Source: Alitta virens (taxonomy: Eukaryota > Annelida > Polychaeta > Phyllodocida > Nereididae). Taken from it: a stretch of DNA of 64,000 nt. A program made the translations under genes and the position numbers. Below, piece after piece: positions 36,561 through 48,320 of the stretch (position 1 is the stretch's first letter; each line of letters opens with the position of its first letter). Location: positions 18,480,058 through 18,544,057 of the forward strand of contig OW028575.1 of NCBI GenBank assembly GCA_932294295.1, given 5' to 3'. A model generated the notes under the pieces. It saw only the letters and a list, made by a program, of their open reading frames with translations. It had not been told where the DNA came from and searched no databases.

Positions 36561-39500
36561 TACTATAGACTAAATACAAGTCTGGTACAGGTCTCTTTTT
36601 TAAAGAGAGCTTTACTTGTTATCCATTTCTTTATATTAAAGCTTTCTTATAAATTATCATGTATTTGCATTCATTCCATTTCACACTGGACACTTGAACA
36701 CTCCCATTTCTCTGCTTAGTGCCACATTGACATCTGTGTGCTGCTAATTGTGTTCACCCATTGCCAGATAACTTTTCTTTTTTTTTAAAGAATTTTCTTG
36801 TTCCAATGGTAAATGACTGAACGTTCTAGATCAGAGTACTCTTCGTTTCCTTAATTTTGTCATTCATTCAACAGCAAGAAATGCATAACCTAAAGCACAG
36901 GTGTATTACCTTATGATGACCATCTGATTTCAGGTGTAAGATGTGGGTAATGTCATAGTCTGTTAAACATACCCCAATGTAACAAACAAAAAAGAAATAT
37001 ATACATAAGCTTTACCTGTTGTAATTATTTTGTTGTTGGGTGCATTAATGTACTTATACGTATAACACATGGGTGACATGACTATTGAGTCTCATATATA
37101 CTATTGTCATAACCTAAAGATACATACGAACAAAGAATGACGCAAATTCTGCTTTCATAGAAACATTAATTGATCCAACAGAAGTGGAAACCATTTTAGT
37201 GAGGCAAGTAGGCACTGACAATGTCATTGGAATCCAATGGACAAAATGATGATAAAAGCAAAGTACAGACAGGACACCAGACAGAGCCACTATTTATGCA
37301 AGTACAGCAACAATACCATCTCAATGAAACCACATGCTACAGCATTTTCAGATTGGTTTGTTGCAGTGGAATCAGACCTTGAAAACATCATGAAGTTGAT
37401 GCAAATAATCTTTGATGAAATTCACATGCTGTCATAAAGTAGCATTTTCAAATTAAGACATTTCTTTTAACCCAACAAAATATTTGGTAAGATGCCGGGT
37501 GCCTGATGGTGATTTCAGTTTAGTGTGCAAGGAATAAACAAATAACTGGAGTTCTCCTGGTAATTCCCTTGGGAACACTCTGGGGACAACCTACAATGTG
37601 AATACAGGACTCTCATGGGTTAAGGCAGGCACTCAGCCAATGGGAGTTCTGGATTCACATGATGTCATCTGGAGTTATTTCCATGCCTATGAAAACTGCT
37701 GCAAAGGTACATACATACATACATGTATAAAGTTTGGACATGCAATAGCGATGTATGCCCTGCTTGGAATTCAAGCTCTCTTACTTCCAGGCACATGCAG
37801 CTCAGATCGTGGTACACACTCAAAGGATGGAACAGCAAAACGAATTGTGAAAGCAAAGCACATGGCATGATGGCAAAGTGAAAGGGGGGAGGCAAAGTGA
37901 AATGCTTTGAGGAAAGACCAACAAGTGATCTGTCATGGCTGCCTGCTGCCGATTAACCTTCACAAAGGCAGCGCATCCAACATTAAACAACATTGTTTTC
38001 AAACTTGAAAGACAAACGATCTCAGATCAAACGTTGAAGACAGGGGGCCGGTCAGAGCGGGAGAAGTTGATGCGGAGGCACAGGAGATGCTCCATGCGCC
38101 GTTCTTGAACATGATCAAAGGCCTCTTACGTAATAAGGCCACGTTTAACGTCAAGCACGCCAGGAGGACGGCCAGTGGACGCGACGGCCAGTCAGGTGGG
38201 TCGGCTGATCACATGCCATTAGCCACATCAAGAAAGTCTGTGAGCCCAACTCTCATGCAATTCCAAGACAAAGGATGAGCAGCAGTCCACTGTCTTGGCA
38301 TGTTCGCCCCCAATGCAATTGATTAAATTGCTAGGGCCAAGAAATTGGAGTAATATCATCTTTGTGAGTTGACTCTTTGATGTTCTGTTTGTGCTTCAAT
38401 ATGGAAACATACACACATGAGACTGCGTGTGTCTCCTGAAAGACTTGCCCGAAAAGATCAAAGCACTCGCCATGATAATTGCATTAGTAGGGAGCTGGAT
38501 GCCAAGTGGTGGCAGCTGGGTCACCCTCCTTGATCAGGGCGTGGTCCTAGGGGGCGACACATACCAGTCTCCTCGTGCGCCCTCTGTCGAACAGGTGGCG
38601 GGAAAGCAGACGTTCGAAATGCCACGTGCTCCAAGCAACACTCCATGCAGCCAAACGAACCAACCCTCCAGTACAAAGTCATTATTCAGGTATCAGTCTT
38701 ACTTTTGCCATGCCCATAGTCTTATTTGAAAGAGAATCCAGTCTCAAAGCAAGAATTAAGAGCATCCCAGCCTACTCATTGCTTATGCAACTCTCTGCCA
38801 GAGATGTGGCTTGTGAGCGCTCACGGCACAGACACGCCCCTAGTGGAGGAATTTCGTCAGCTGTACATATACAGTCACCAGTCTCTTAAACAGGATCCGT
38901 ATACACACTTAGCAGAGGTCAGAGTGCTTAATAAATTTGCTTCAAGTTATTAAGAAACAAGTACATGCGAGGAGATGGAATATGTGATGCCTCCAATGAA
39001 TCCAAAAATTCATTCTGTAAAAAAGCAAAACATTTTACACGATGTCATTCAATTGCATTTGCAGGTTCTCTACCCTAAATACATGATACAAAATAAACAA
39101 ATCTAGAGTTTCATGAAGGTCATTCAAAAGTCTTTCATTATCGAAAATTTAATTTAATATACAAGTATTGATCGCACTCTCAAAATATTACACAGGTAAT
39201 AGTACTTGGAGCACAGGGAAAATCTGCGTCCATCATTCTTCTAGATAATACAGAATAAGCTAACCAAGTAAAAAATGTTGTATAGTCATTATTCAGGAGG
39301 TCACATATATTGTGTTACCCTCCTTGTACAAGTATTAATAGAGCATGGTGAAAAACAAACGAAAAATAACAAACTGATACAAAAAATATAAATATTATCA
39401 GATCTATAACTGAATGTAGAATAACTACATATGCAGATATGTCTGCAACTCTAAGACAGAATTTGTAAGTATACCTTAAAAGGTCATTTGCGTTACACCC

Positions 39501-39826
39501 ATAAGTTAAAAATAGCAGTGATACACCTCCGACTCATTTCTAAGAAAATGTATATGGCGGAAATCTATCCAGTACAAATAATACAGTGGGACCTTTATGC
39601 AATACCAATATTACGATTGAGACCACTATATTCCGTCTCAAAACTGTAATAAAGAATTCCAGTTCAGAATTAAGACCTCCTCAATGCTAGAACAAATTTA
39701 GGATTCCGAAGGTTCCACTTCAGGTATTCGGAAGGTTTATACAACAGGCACCATAGGTTAATGTCAACTAAAGTGTCCTCAACAGTCAGGTGTGACTTAA
39801 TAGTCCATTAAAAAAGGCCTGACAAA
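36561..39826. other. Intergenic DNA downstream of CEP112
   Basis: No gene was recognised. The left part (36.6-37.6 kb) is AT-rich. At 38.0-38.7 kb there is a GC-richer island with AAGATCAAAGC (38454-38464) and TGATCAAAGG (38112-38121). One copy of a small foldback family lies at 37590-37690. Confidence 0.35.
37590..37690. mobile_element. Small foldback repeat, family copy 1
   Basis: ACAGGACTCTCATGGGTTAAG and, inverted, CAATGGGAGTTCTGGATTCA-CATGATGTCATC are two halves of a short palindromic element. The same sequence recurs at 41000-41095 and 51231-51340. The CRE-like core here is TGATGTCA, one base off the palindrome. Confidence 0.6.
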
Positions 39827-39832
39827 TTTAAT
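39827..39832 (-). other. Candidate polyadenylation signal of CEP112
   Basis: On the minus strand this reads ATTAAA, about 845 bases after the CEP112 stop codon. I found no AATAAA between the stop and 39.0 kb, so this is the nearest standard variant. A cleavage site was not identified. Confidence 0.2.
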
Positions 39833-40676
39833 CTAGACAAAGCTAGACAACTGCTATACAATGTTACCTGCCACTAAATGGAAATGTCTGGCTATAGCTG
39901 GTTATACTCAAAGCTGGATCTAAAAGCACATGCAGCACTATTTGGTGCATAAGTTGAGAGTTACGCATACTTGTCATTTCTTGTTGAAAAGATGCATGTC
40001 TATTGCACCTACATATATATGATATATTAGATAAGTTTCTTACATTTACCAAGCTGACCATAAGCTAGGATTAGACAGATACGGCTGGCTTTAGCCAGTT
40101 ATGGCTATGGCCAGGAATAGGTCGCTACAGTCTAGATTCGACCATATTTTATGGAACTAATTGTACATAGATGGATCAGAATCACTCTTAATGAAGAGGT
40201 AGCTTCTGTAGAGATGGGTCAGTGGTCCTATTAAGAGGTACAGTGTACAATTAAATGTAAACTAGTCAAGTTCCATACTACAAAAATAGATCTTATCTCT
40301 AAACAAAATAATACAAAACTACACAAAAATCACAGTCTGGCTTAGTAACTTGCAATTATCATTGGACGGATTATGGAAGCATCGAGTACAGCAAGTCAAA
40401 AGGTGTGGAAGCAATACTGAAAATATTCATTTGCAAGTTGAAGGAAGACAATAACCATATAAAGGTATAATATACATGATACTTAAATAATTCACCAATT
40501 GTCATTATACTATAGAGTTTTGTATTTTACCTTCTATCATGTAATAATTACCATGTAAATGAATCCCAATTGACAAACGAGTAAATACAAATGAGGTATA
40601 TAATCAGCAGTTGCCTGACATTGTTTGTCCACTAAATTTACCCAATGACTTGCAATAAATATGAATGATAAAGTGG

Positions 40677-40844
40677 TCAACCATTGCTCTTGAGGGAGAC
40701 AGAGGATGGAATACTGCTTAGTGAGTTGTTGAGTGCAACTGGTTTGACCCTTCGAGAGCTTTCGACCTCTGCCTGCAACACAAGCGCCCTCTGTTGTAAA
40801 GACGCAACTTGCGATTTCAAGGACGAAATGGTGTCTTCCAGCTC
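40677..40844 (-). CDS. CEP112: CEP112 terminal coding exon
   Basis: The last exon of a centrosomal coiled-coil protein. It starts after a TTTTATTTACAG acceptor (GAGCTGGAAGAC on the minus strand) and runs 55 codons to TGA at 40677-40679. The first half, ELEDTISSLKSQVASLQQRA, is a heptad coil that I recognise as the very conserved C-terminus of animal CEP112 (CCDC46), where human has the same ELEDTISSLKSQV. The second half (RRVKPVALNNSLSSIPSSVS...) is a Ser-rich, probably disordered tail of about 25 residues that I do not recall in the human protein. The phase is 0 at the acceptor, matching exon 46776-46841. The assignment rests on remembered family sequence. Confidence 0.85.
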   Translation of the reverse strand, partial: ELEDTISSLKSQVASLQQRALVLQAEVESSRRVKPVALNNSLSSIPSSVSLKSNG

Positions 40845-40999
40845 CTGTAAATAAAATGACATTATTACATTAAATAATAAATATTCAGCAGGTGATTATT
40901 AAAAACACATTGTGATTGGAAGCAGGGGAACTTCAATCTACTTTCCTGATTCTTACAGCCAAATTCATTAAGTTGGAAACCAATCACATAGACTTGGAA

Positions 41000-41095
41000 G
41001 CTAAACTCCAGATGACGTCATGTAAATGTAGGACTTTCATTGGCTAAGGGATTGCTTTAAACAATGAGAGTCCTGGATTCACGTGACGTTGTATT
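41000..41095. mobile_element. Small foldback repeat with CRE palindrome, family copy 2
   Basis: AACTCCAGATGACGTCATGT and GGACTTTCATTGGCTAAG on the left face an inverted CAATGAGAGTCCTGGATTCA-CGTGACGT on the right. It carries a perfect TGACGTCA at 41013-41020. It is homologous to the copies at 37590 and 51231. Confidence 0.65.
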
Positions 41096-42853
41096 TCGGG
41101 GACCGCTGAATTTAACTTTTTTTTTTTAAATGTACTTGGCCAAAGGGGGGGGGGGTGGCAACCCCCTAATCCGCCACTGTATAGCATTGGCAGAGAGAAA
41201 CATTAGCTTGCGGAATGTTGGTTCAGGCTTCGACTGATCAGATAAATCGAGCACTCTCACAGAGAAATATCTCTGCTGGAAGTCGTGCCTAGTTCTAACT
41301 CAGTAAAAGACGTCACCTTTGCACTAAATAATAATAATCTTTTATGGTGGCTGGTGATATTATTAAGGTACAGCGTACAACAGACCAACCATTCATACTA
41401 TACGCTGCACTACAATACAATACAATAGGACAAAATACCATCCAACTGAATAACAACAAACCTAGGTGCAACTTTAGAAGTTTTAGTCAAGTCAGGCCAC
41501 ACCTGTCTTGAGATGTGTGCACAGGTGTAATGCCTGGGATGTTGTTTTATTTACAGTTAGTTTTTTCTTGGATATAAAGGCAGAGGGCTTGGAGTACATG
41601 ACCTCACATTATTCTATTGTTTTATGCATTTGAGGAGGGTGGCCTCAAAAGGACAACTTTGCAGACCTGCTTTTACTTGAGCTCATTCTCTTTGTGTGAA
41701 GGGAGTTTACAGAGCACGGCAAAACTCCTTTCATGTAAGTAAGGTTATAGTTTCAAAGCATCCCAGCATTATTAGGGAAGCCGGAGTTGAAAGGACAGAG
41801 AGAATATCTACATCACAGCCTCTCCTCAGTTTCTCTTTCTTCAATGCTAAATAAGAAATACATTAGCAAAAAATCTCTTTGATTGGGAGAAAAGCAACAT
41901 TTGTAAAATTTTCTGGACTAACAGAATTGGGGATGAAAGGGGGCGGGGCTTTTTTGATCAGCCAGCAGAACACAAGTAAAGGCTGGTCCAGAACGAGGCA
42001 GAATTGCAAAGAGCTATTTTGGGCAAAAAACCAGTCTTTTAAGCAATTCTCTGCTACAGTGAATGAGAATTCCAGATACTCGCCTATCCCAGAAACACAG
42101 CCTGGCTGAGCCAGCAATGTTTGCCTCAAAGCGAAAATGTTTCTGCTCAAACACTACATTGTACATCATGTAGAGGCATTCAGAACACTTTTTTTTAACA
42201 CCGTGTACTTATTGCACCTGTAATTATGCAACACATCCACTTCAGAAAGGAATGGATACATAACAAGTAAGTGCACTACAGTCGTATTCCAAACAATCAC
42301 ACATCACACTGACCAGATGAAACAATCGTCTTTAATACATGTATACAACCCTGTTGTTACACACTTGGGACACATTTTCATTGTGCCAAGCAGTTACAAT
42401 GGAGTCCTACAGAAAACATAGAGGTGTGGCCAATTCTACTACATTGTTTTGGGCCAACGAATCGTAACTACAACATGCATGACTGACTGTTGAAACTGGA
42501 CCACATGGATTGCAACCCCTCACATTATTGTGTAGACAAAGTGTTGCCAGACGGAACCCTTTTTTTTTTTTTTTGCTTTTCCCTTTGACACCTCATCATG
42601 TTGCACTGCCCCAGGGCAAGAAGCATGTCCTCAGTGACCCTTTGGCCCATAACTTAAATGACCTTGGATAATGATTCCTAACATGTCACAATATGCTGTG
42701 AATCACCCCATGAGGGGTCGCCAGGCACAAGGAAACACCAGGGCACGATGGATTAGTGGGGTAAGTTGGTCACAGATGGGGTTGAATAATGAGTAGGTTG
42801 TAAATTACAAGGTGTGACAAACAATATGCCAATGTTTATCACAACTACACTCT

Positions 42854-43196
42854 TAGAAATGATTGTCTGTTCTTATAAATGATTGTTTAGCTGGTGTCCA
42901 GCCAAGATTCAGTTTAAAATCAGCCAAGATATTGTTTGTCTTTAGACAATGGTTGTATAGTTCAAACAATGATGCTGGTGAGCTTACATGTTCAATGTCT
43001 AAGGCCAAACAATTTCTTGGCTGATTTTAAACAGAACTTTGGATGGACACCAGCTAAACAATCATTTATCAGAAACAGACAATCATTTATCAGAAACAGA
43101 CAATCATTTATCAGAAACAGACAATCTTTTATCAGAAACAGACAATCATTTATCAGAAACAGACAATCATTTATCAGAAACAGACAATCATTTCTA
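42854..43196. mobile_element. MITE-like inverted-repeat element with expanded TIR unit
   Basis: Both ends read TAGAAATGATTGTCTG inward. The inverted arms (42857-42948 and 42995-43088) are about 88% identical by eye and share GATTGTTTAGCTGGTGTCCA and TTTAAAATCAGCCAAGA. The loop is about 45 bases. The right arm contains a 21-bp unit repeated six-plus times, while the left arm holds it about once. No ORF other than the repeat itself was seen. Confidence 0.85.
43058..43194. repeat. 21-bp tandem repeat, 6.5 copies
   Basis: Units of ACAATCATTTATCAGAAACA+G in perfect register with a single substitution (CTTTTAT in the fourth). The length is a multiple of three, which makes open frames on both strands that are not genes. 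Confidence 0.97.
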
Positions 43197-43588
43197 CACA
43201 CTATTTAACACCTGCGACATAATATCGTAATTATATGAAGCAAACCTGAAGCAGTTGGGAATTGCGCACTTTGCAAACACACTCTTACACCTTTGAATAA
43301 ATGTCACAGTTGTTGACTTGATGAGCTTATTCTGTCCACTGCAGAACATGGGAGATATTTTAATGTGTAGGACATCCCAAGTTTTACAAAAGTTCTTTTA
43401 CACACTACCATATCAGAAACTACTCACAGGGTCTTCGCTAGAGCTGCAGAAAGATAGAGAGGCATTTGCAGTGTATGGTCAGCAAACAAATGTAATAGGC
43501 CGACAAATATGAAGATGAAAGAGCAGAAAGAAGTGAAGAAGTTTTACAAAGTGTGACCAGGAGAGGCGTCAGGTCTTCAGATATTAGG

Positions 43589-43601
43589 GGGTCAAAGGTC
43601 A
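43589..43601 (+). promoter_or_regulatory. Perfect DR1 nuclear-receptor half-site pair
   Basis: GGGTCAAAGGTCA is the consensus for HNF4/RXR/COUP-TF-type receptors: two direct half-sites with a one-base spacer. It sits in a GC-richer island of the last CEP112 intron with several CTTTGA words within 350 bases. Function is inferred from the motif only. Confidence 0.45.
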
Positions 43602-44019
43602 GAGCAGACATCAGAGCACAGCGCCATCTAGAGGGGGTCCGCTTTGAAGTCCTCGGTGGCTGAGAAACACTAAGAAGCAGTGTCCTCCCTGGCCACCCTG
43701 ACCAGGCTGACCAGTGGCCATAAAAACATGAAAGGGCAGCTGAGATGTGGGACTGGTGTGCACCCGTGGCCCTCTCCTCTGGCACCTATGAAAGCCCACC
43801 CAAATAGGATTGGCCATGTTTCCAGCAGCTCATATCTTGTGCTTTCAAAGGATAGGTGGAGGTATTATGGAGCAGTGGTTTGCTCACATCAAAGAGGTCC
43901 TTGCTTTGAATGGATGAACTTCAAAGAAAGGTGAGACGCTGCCTCTTTAAGAAGTGTGGCCAAAGCAGAGGACTGAGGAGGAGACTGTGCCAGGTGCTGG
44001 ACACATCCACACCCTCTAG

Positions 44020-44020
<1 letters not shown>

Positions 44021-44050
<30 letters not shown>
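44021..44050. repeat. (TGC)10 triplet repeat
   Basis: Ten uninterrupted TGC/CTG units in the last CEP112 intron, followed by an ACTGATGATG tail. Confidence 0.98.
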
Positions 44051-44051
<1 letters not shown>

Positions 44052-44375
44052 ACTGATGATGAAACTGACCACCAGGTTGCGGCTACACAAGTAAGTCATG
44101 GACAAAATGCTACCATTGCTGAGTACCTGGCTCACCTCTACACATTGCACTGTAGCCCGGTGGTCATTCACGACCTATTTGTCTTACTGTTAAGGAATAA
44201 AAAAATGCGTTTGTACAACAAACAGTGCATCACAATATTTGTTCGATAATCTTTGAATGGAAACTAGGAATATCTCTTTTATCCCAAATGCTTGTAAACC
44301 TATTATCAGTACATTTATTATCATACTTAAGTTACACAAGTTTGGTTATAGATGAGTTTAGCGGTAGCAGCTTGT

Positions 44376-44377
<2 letters not shown>

Positions 44378-44430
<53 letters not shown>
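44378..44430. repeat. (GCA)~18 triplet repeat
   Basis: An uninterrupted GCA/CAG tract of 53 bases, opposite in orientation to the CTG tract 330 bases to the left. Poly-Gln, poly-Ala and poly-Leu frames across it are repeat artefacts, since the region is intronic. Confidence 0.98.
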
Positions 44431-44432
<2 letters not shown>

Positions 44433-46775
44433 CCCTTGCCCTGTGATGTGGACTTGAGAGGCAGGCAGGAGGAGGGAGGTCATGTGGCCAGCGACAGAAG
44501 GTCTTTGAGGCTGCGAGGCTGTGTGGCTGATGAGAAGAGGAGGGCACACAAGAAACAGCATGGCTGATCAAGACATCAGAGATCAGCCTCAGCAACAGTC
44601 CGTGTTATGACAGCCCCCAAAGCCTAACTACCCCTACAATGCCTTTTTATTAATAATTCATGCAGCATAAAAGGAGATCTTGGTTTGCGAGACAACAAAT
44701 TAAGATGTTGTGAATGTGTGCCGCCACTTTGTCTATGGCTACAAAGCGCTTGGCCTGTTTGATGTTTCCCTGAAAGAGAAATCATTCTCCCTTTTCTGAA
44801 GCGCCTGTCTTTCGCTTGCCTTTTGCAAAACAGGACCACACCCGATGCGCCCGCCGCCGATTCCCACAAAATTCCCTTTTTACAAATCCCTGGTGGAGAG
44901 GAACCCGGAGCCTTGATTACAAACCGTTGAGTGCCTGCAACGACCAAAGCCCCCCTTCCTAAAATCATCAAACTCTATACACTGAAAAAAGGGCTGTGGT
45001 CAAGAAACAATGCTTTCGTATAAACAGTGACGGAGACTTGTCACATGTTTTCAATGGCATCCCAAAGGAACCCGCGACAACAGCCCAGCGGCCCAATCCA
45101 GGCCAAGGAAAGTACGTCCTTTCTGGGGAATGTTGCTTCTTTGATGAAAGCGAATTTGCGCAAAGATCTGAAGAACGCTAATAAAATTGGAGGCGAAAAA
45201 GAAGCATTTCTCATTACTTCGAAGAAATAATCAAATTGAATGAAACTGTCCAAAACAGCTGCTTCGTTTCAAGTCAATGTCATCTCGCTTCTCAGGGATA
45301 TTTTCATAATCGTCAAATAAAATTTAGTCTTGCATGTTGGGCTTTGATGTTGTCAGTCTTTAAGTCTGTGTGGAGGCATGCAATTAGGCCACTGCAGGCA
45401 TCTCTATGACATCTCTCCATGTTTATGGGCCACAAGAAGCCCAATGCCATGCAGCACGATCAGGCACTGCTTCGACGGCCATTTTGACTTCACTTTCGTT
45501 AATTGCTCGAGCTATTTTCTGTTTCAGGATCCTTTCTTCTGATTAACGTCACTCTTTCCGCAATATTTTCTCACTAAGTTGGTTAAGCTCCCAGCACTAA
45601 TTGGGTATGTCTCGTTTTTCCTTCTTGTTTCCATGACAACGTCCCACCGGAAGTCATTAGAGACCAGAAAGTTGACTGGTTCATCGTCTAATGGGACAGC
45701 TCGGTTCTGCAAATGGCGGATGATTGATCACCTTCAAATGAAAGTTCGAGTGTCAGAGAAACACAAGAAATGCCAGGTCTTGTGCCTGATGGAAAGATCC
45801 TAGGTCCTCCAATTGAGTTTCCACTTTGTTGGTAACACAACAAAACATGGGGTACCTGAATTAACTGGCTCAAGTGATTAAATTGAAGGCTGACATCTTT
45901 TGACTAACTTGCTGCCAAGAACAATCGTTTGTTCTGAATGCTGTCTAATTGGAAACTTTGAACAATATGAAGCAAGTGTATGTGATACAAAGCAAACAAT
46001 TGTTGCAGTTTTCCTTAATCATATTTGAAGAGCACACAAACTTGGCATGCTGATTCCTGTAGGTTCAATCAAAATGTTGAAGGCAAGTCACAATAGTTCA
46101 GATAATAAGTCCTTTCAATGTTTCGAATAAACGAAATGGCTTAATCATTGCAACTTGCCTTGGCATCCACATGACAGGATGAAAGTTTATCAAAATAATT
46201 GATGACAAGGAGCCAAGGAGATATCGGGAGAAATAAAGAAGTGACATTGGTCACCAAGGTTGACTGAAAGGTTGAAAGAATCATGAACCAAGAAAAAAAT
46301 GACATTCAATACATGCTCGATGCTAGGGGCCCATGCTCATGACAAGATGAAGAGAATCAACCGAAGACATGGCCACCAAGCTATTCACTTATATACATGA
46401 AAAACCAGCAATTCATTAATGTGGAATAAGACAGAAATATTATCCAAAATAAAAAGATATTATTTGCTTTTTAATGACAAAAAGACTTTGTCCCCATTTC
46501 TCTGCCTAGAACCTTGTGGTTTGATGTTCCTAATTGACATAGCAATAAAGAGATTCGGATTCAGCAATATCACGCAAATATCAAAAGAATAAAACATCAC
46601 AACCGCCCATAAAGAAGGCTTCCATCACAAGAGCGAATATGACTTCAAACAAACATTTTAGACGACATTAAATGATAAAAATGAAACGTAAATCCCCAAT
46701 TAGAACATCCATTTTGGCAACATATCTTGGAATCATTTCGGAAGTGTATTTTCATTCAAAAGTTGCTGCACGTAC

Positions 46776-46841
46776 CTTGCGAAGTGACGCGGGCATCAGT
46801 CCCTTCAGTTTCTCTTCGTATTTGCTTTGAAGGCGGACGAT
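46776..46841 (-). CDS. CEP112: CEP112 penultimate coding exon
   Basis: A 66-bp, 22-codon exon bounded by CTCTTTCCAG (acceptor) and CGCAAG|GTACG (donor). It encodes IVRLQSKYEEKLKGLMPASLRK with both boundaries in phase 0. The GLMPASLR motif immediately before ELEDTIS is diagnostic in my memory of CEP112/CCDC46, which decides the identity when joined to exon 40677-40844. The protein is a long centrosomal/spindle-pole coiled-coil protein of roughly 950 residues in human, so about 92% of it must be encoded to the right of, or beyond, this window. The exon itself contains a CTTTGAAG word. Confidence 0.87.
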
Positions 46842-48280
46842 CTGGAAAGAGAGGTTTGGTATATCATAAGCAAATCATAAATATGCCATTGTGTTAGCGG
46901 ATGAACAATAGATATCATAAAAATGCCATTAAGATGGCTAAGCAGCAATTATATTGAATTGTAAGGCATATTGCACCAGGCTTCACCCATAAGGAAGACA
47001 CAAAGAGACTTGAAAGGCCAGGCAGTAAACTAATTACTTAAACGAGGAGGTAATTACTGAAGAGAATGTGGGGAAATGTAGAGAGAAGACCCGAGTCCTT
47101 TCCTCTGAGTCTTCTGCTTTAAGTCTTTTACTCTGAGTCCTTTTCCCTGCACCGAAGCAGCCAGAGGCACTTTGACGCTGCACAAAAGCAGTGCAGTTAA
47201 ATTTGTTAGATCTTGGCCTTTGTCAGTGGAAGAAATTGCTTTTGATAAAATCTTCAAGAGTTGTCTGGCTATGTAGGCATGCCTTCACGTCTTATCATCA
47301 AAGAAGAGTCAGAAAGAAGTTCAGCTCAGTTCCTTCTGAGATTTTTAAATCCATTAGTCTGCCATGTTCAAAGCACTTTTGCCTTTTTTCATAAACTAGC
47401 AGCTGAGGGAGCAGAGGCAGCCTAACGCCATGCTTATTATTACTTCTGAGGAATCCCACTGTATCTCAGCCTGCCAAGTCTTGTCTAAAAAGCACCACGA
47501 CACAACTCAAGCACAATCGTGATCAAACACGTCTTATTACGCAAGAATCAAACATCGAGTGCGCATATTACGACACAAGGAAAATGAATGTGGAAGAGCC
47601 ACTTTAACTTTGAATTTAGAAATAAGTACCTTCATGGCAACTGCTAAAAAACTTCATATCAAAAACCGCTAACTAACACTGAACATTTCATCTGTGGTTT
47701 TCCTTCAACACACAGCATCCTCTGGTCATTTGGTTTGTTAATATCACTGAATTGCACATGAAAATTATTTGCAAAAAAAAAGAAGAAGATAGGAATATAG
47801 CAAAATCATTTCTTTAATTTGCAAAAATTCGTATTAAGGTATACAACATACATTATTATTGGCATAAAACCCCGTGGGGCTTGTTGGGCCCAATAACACC
47901 TTACACATGAAATATAACATAACATAAATTTTGAAGGAAAATAAAGTTAGTAATAATATCTTAAATGTATCAAAGATTCCTTTCCATATGGTACAGTACA
48001 TATTTTTTAAAGTTTACTTTGAATGGAGGTACAGAAGTAGAATCCTTTAAATTCATTGGCATTGTAGGTAACAGCGAATTTAAATTTCACAATCCCTTTG
48101 AAAAGTCGCTCGCATTTCTAATATTATACACAATTAATTGATTTCAAATAATGAATGAACCTTAGCTAGTTGAATCATTAAGACTCTAAACAAGCACAGT
48201 CAAAATCTAGTCAACAACTCATCAATTTATTACTTGTCATTGCAGGTAAGTCCACCATGCCTTTGAACCTCAAGTAATTC

Positions 48281-48320
48281 AAGAATCGTGAAGAGTCGTG
48301 AGAACTCGTGAATGTTCGTG
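48281..48320. repeat. 10-bp periodic TCGTG array, 4 units
   Basis: TCGTG ends at 48290, 48300, 48310 and 48320, exactly ten bases apart, with varied bases between. A related GTCGCGAGTG follows. Confidence 0.85.

Larger units (their letters stand above)
40845..46775 (-). other. CEP112: Last intron of CEP112
   Basis: A 5931-bp intron with GT at 46775-46774 and AG at 40846-40845, in phase 0. It holds a small foldback repeat with a CRE (41000-41095), a MITE with a 21-bp tandem repeat (42854-43196), CTG and CAG tracts (44021-44050, 44378-44430), a perfect DR1 site (43589-43601) and GC-richer islands near 43.6-44.0 and 44.7-45.2 kb. Confidence 0.8.

Noticed and set aside
42936..43230. Repeat protein (SFIRNRQ or HLSETDN units)
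   Set aside because: Both are frames of the 21-bp tandem repeat inside a MITE.
44332..44595. Poly-Gln / poly-Ala / poly-Leu protein
   Set aside because: The CAG tract gives open frames on both strands and lies inside an intron, with no flanking conserved domain.
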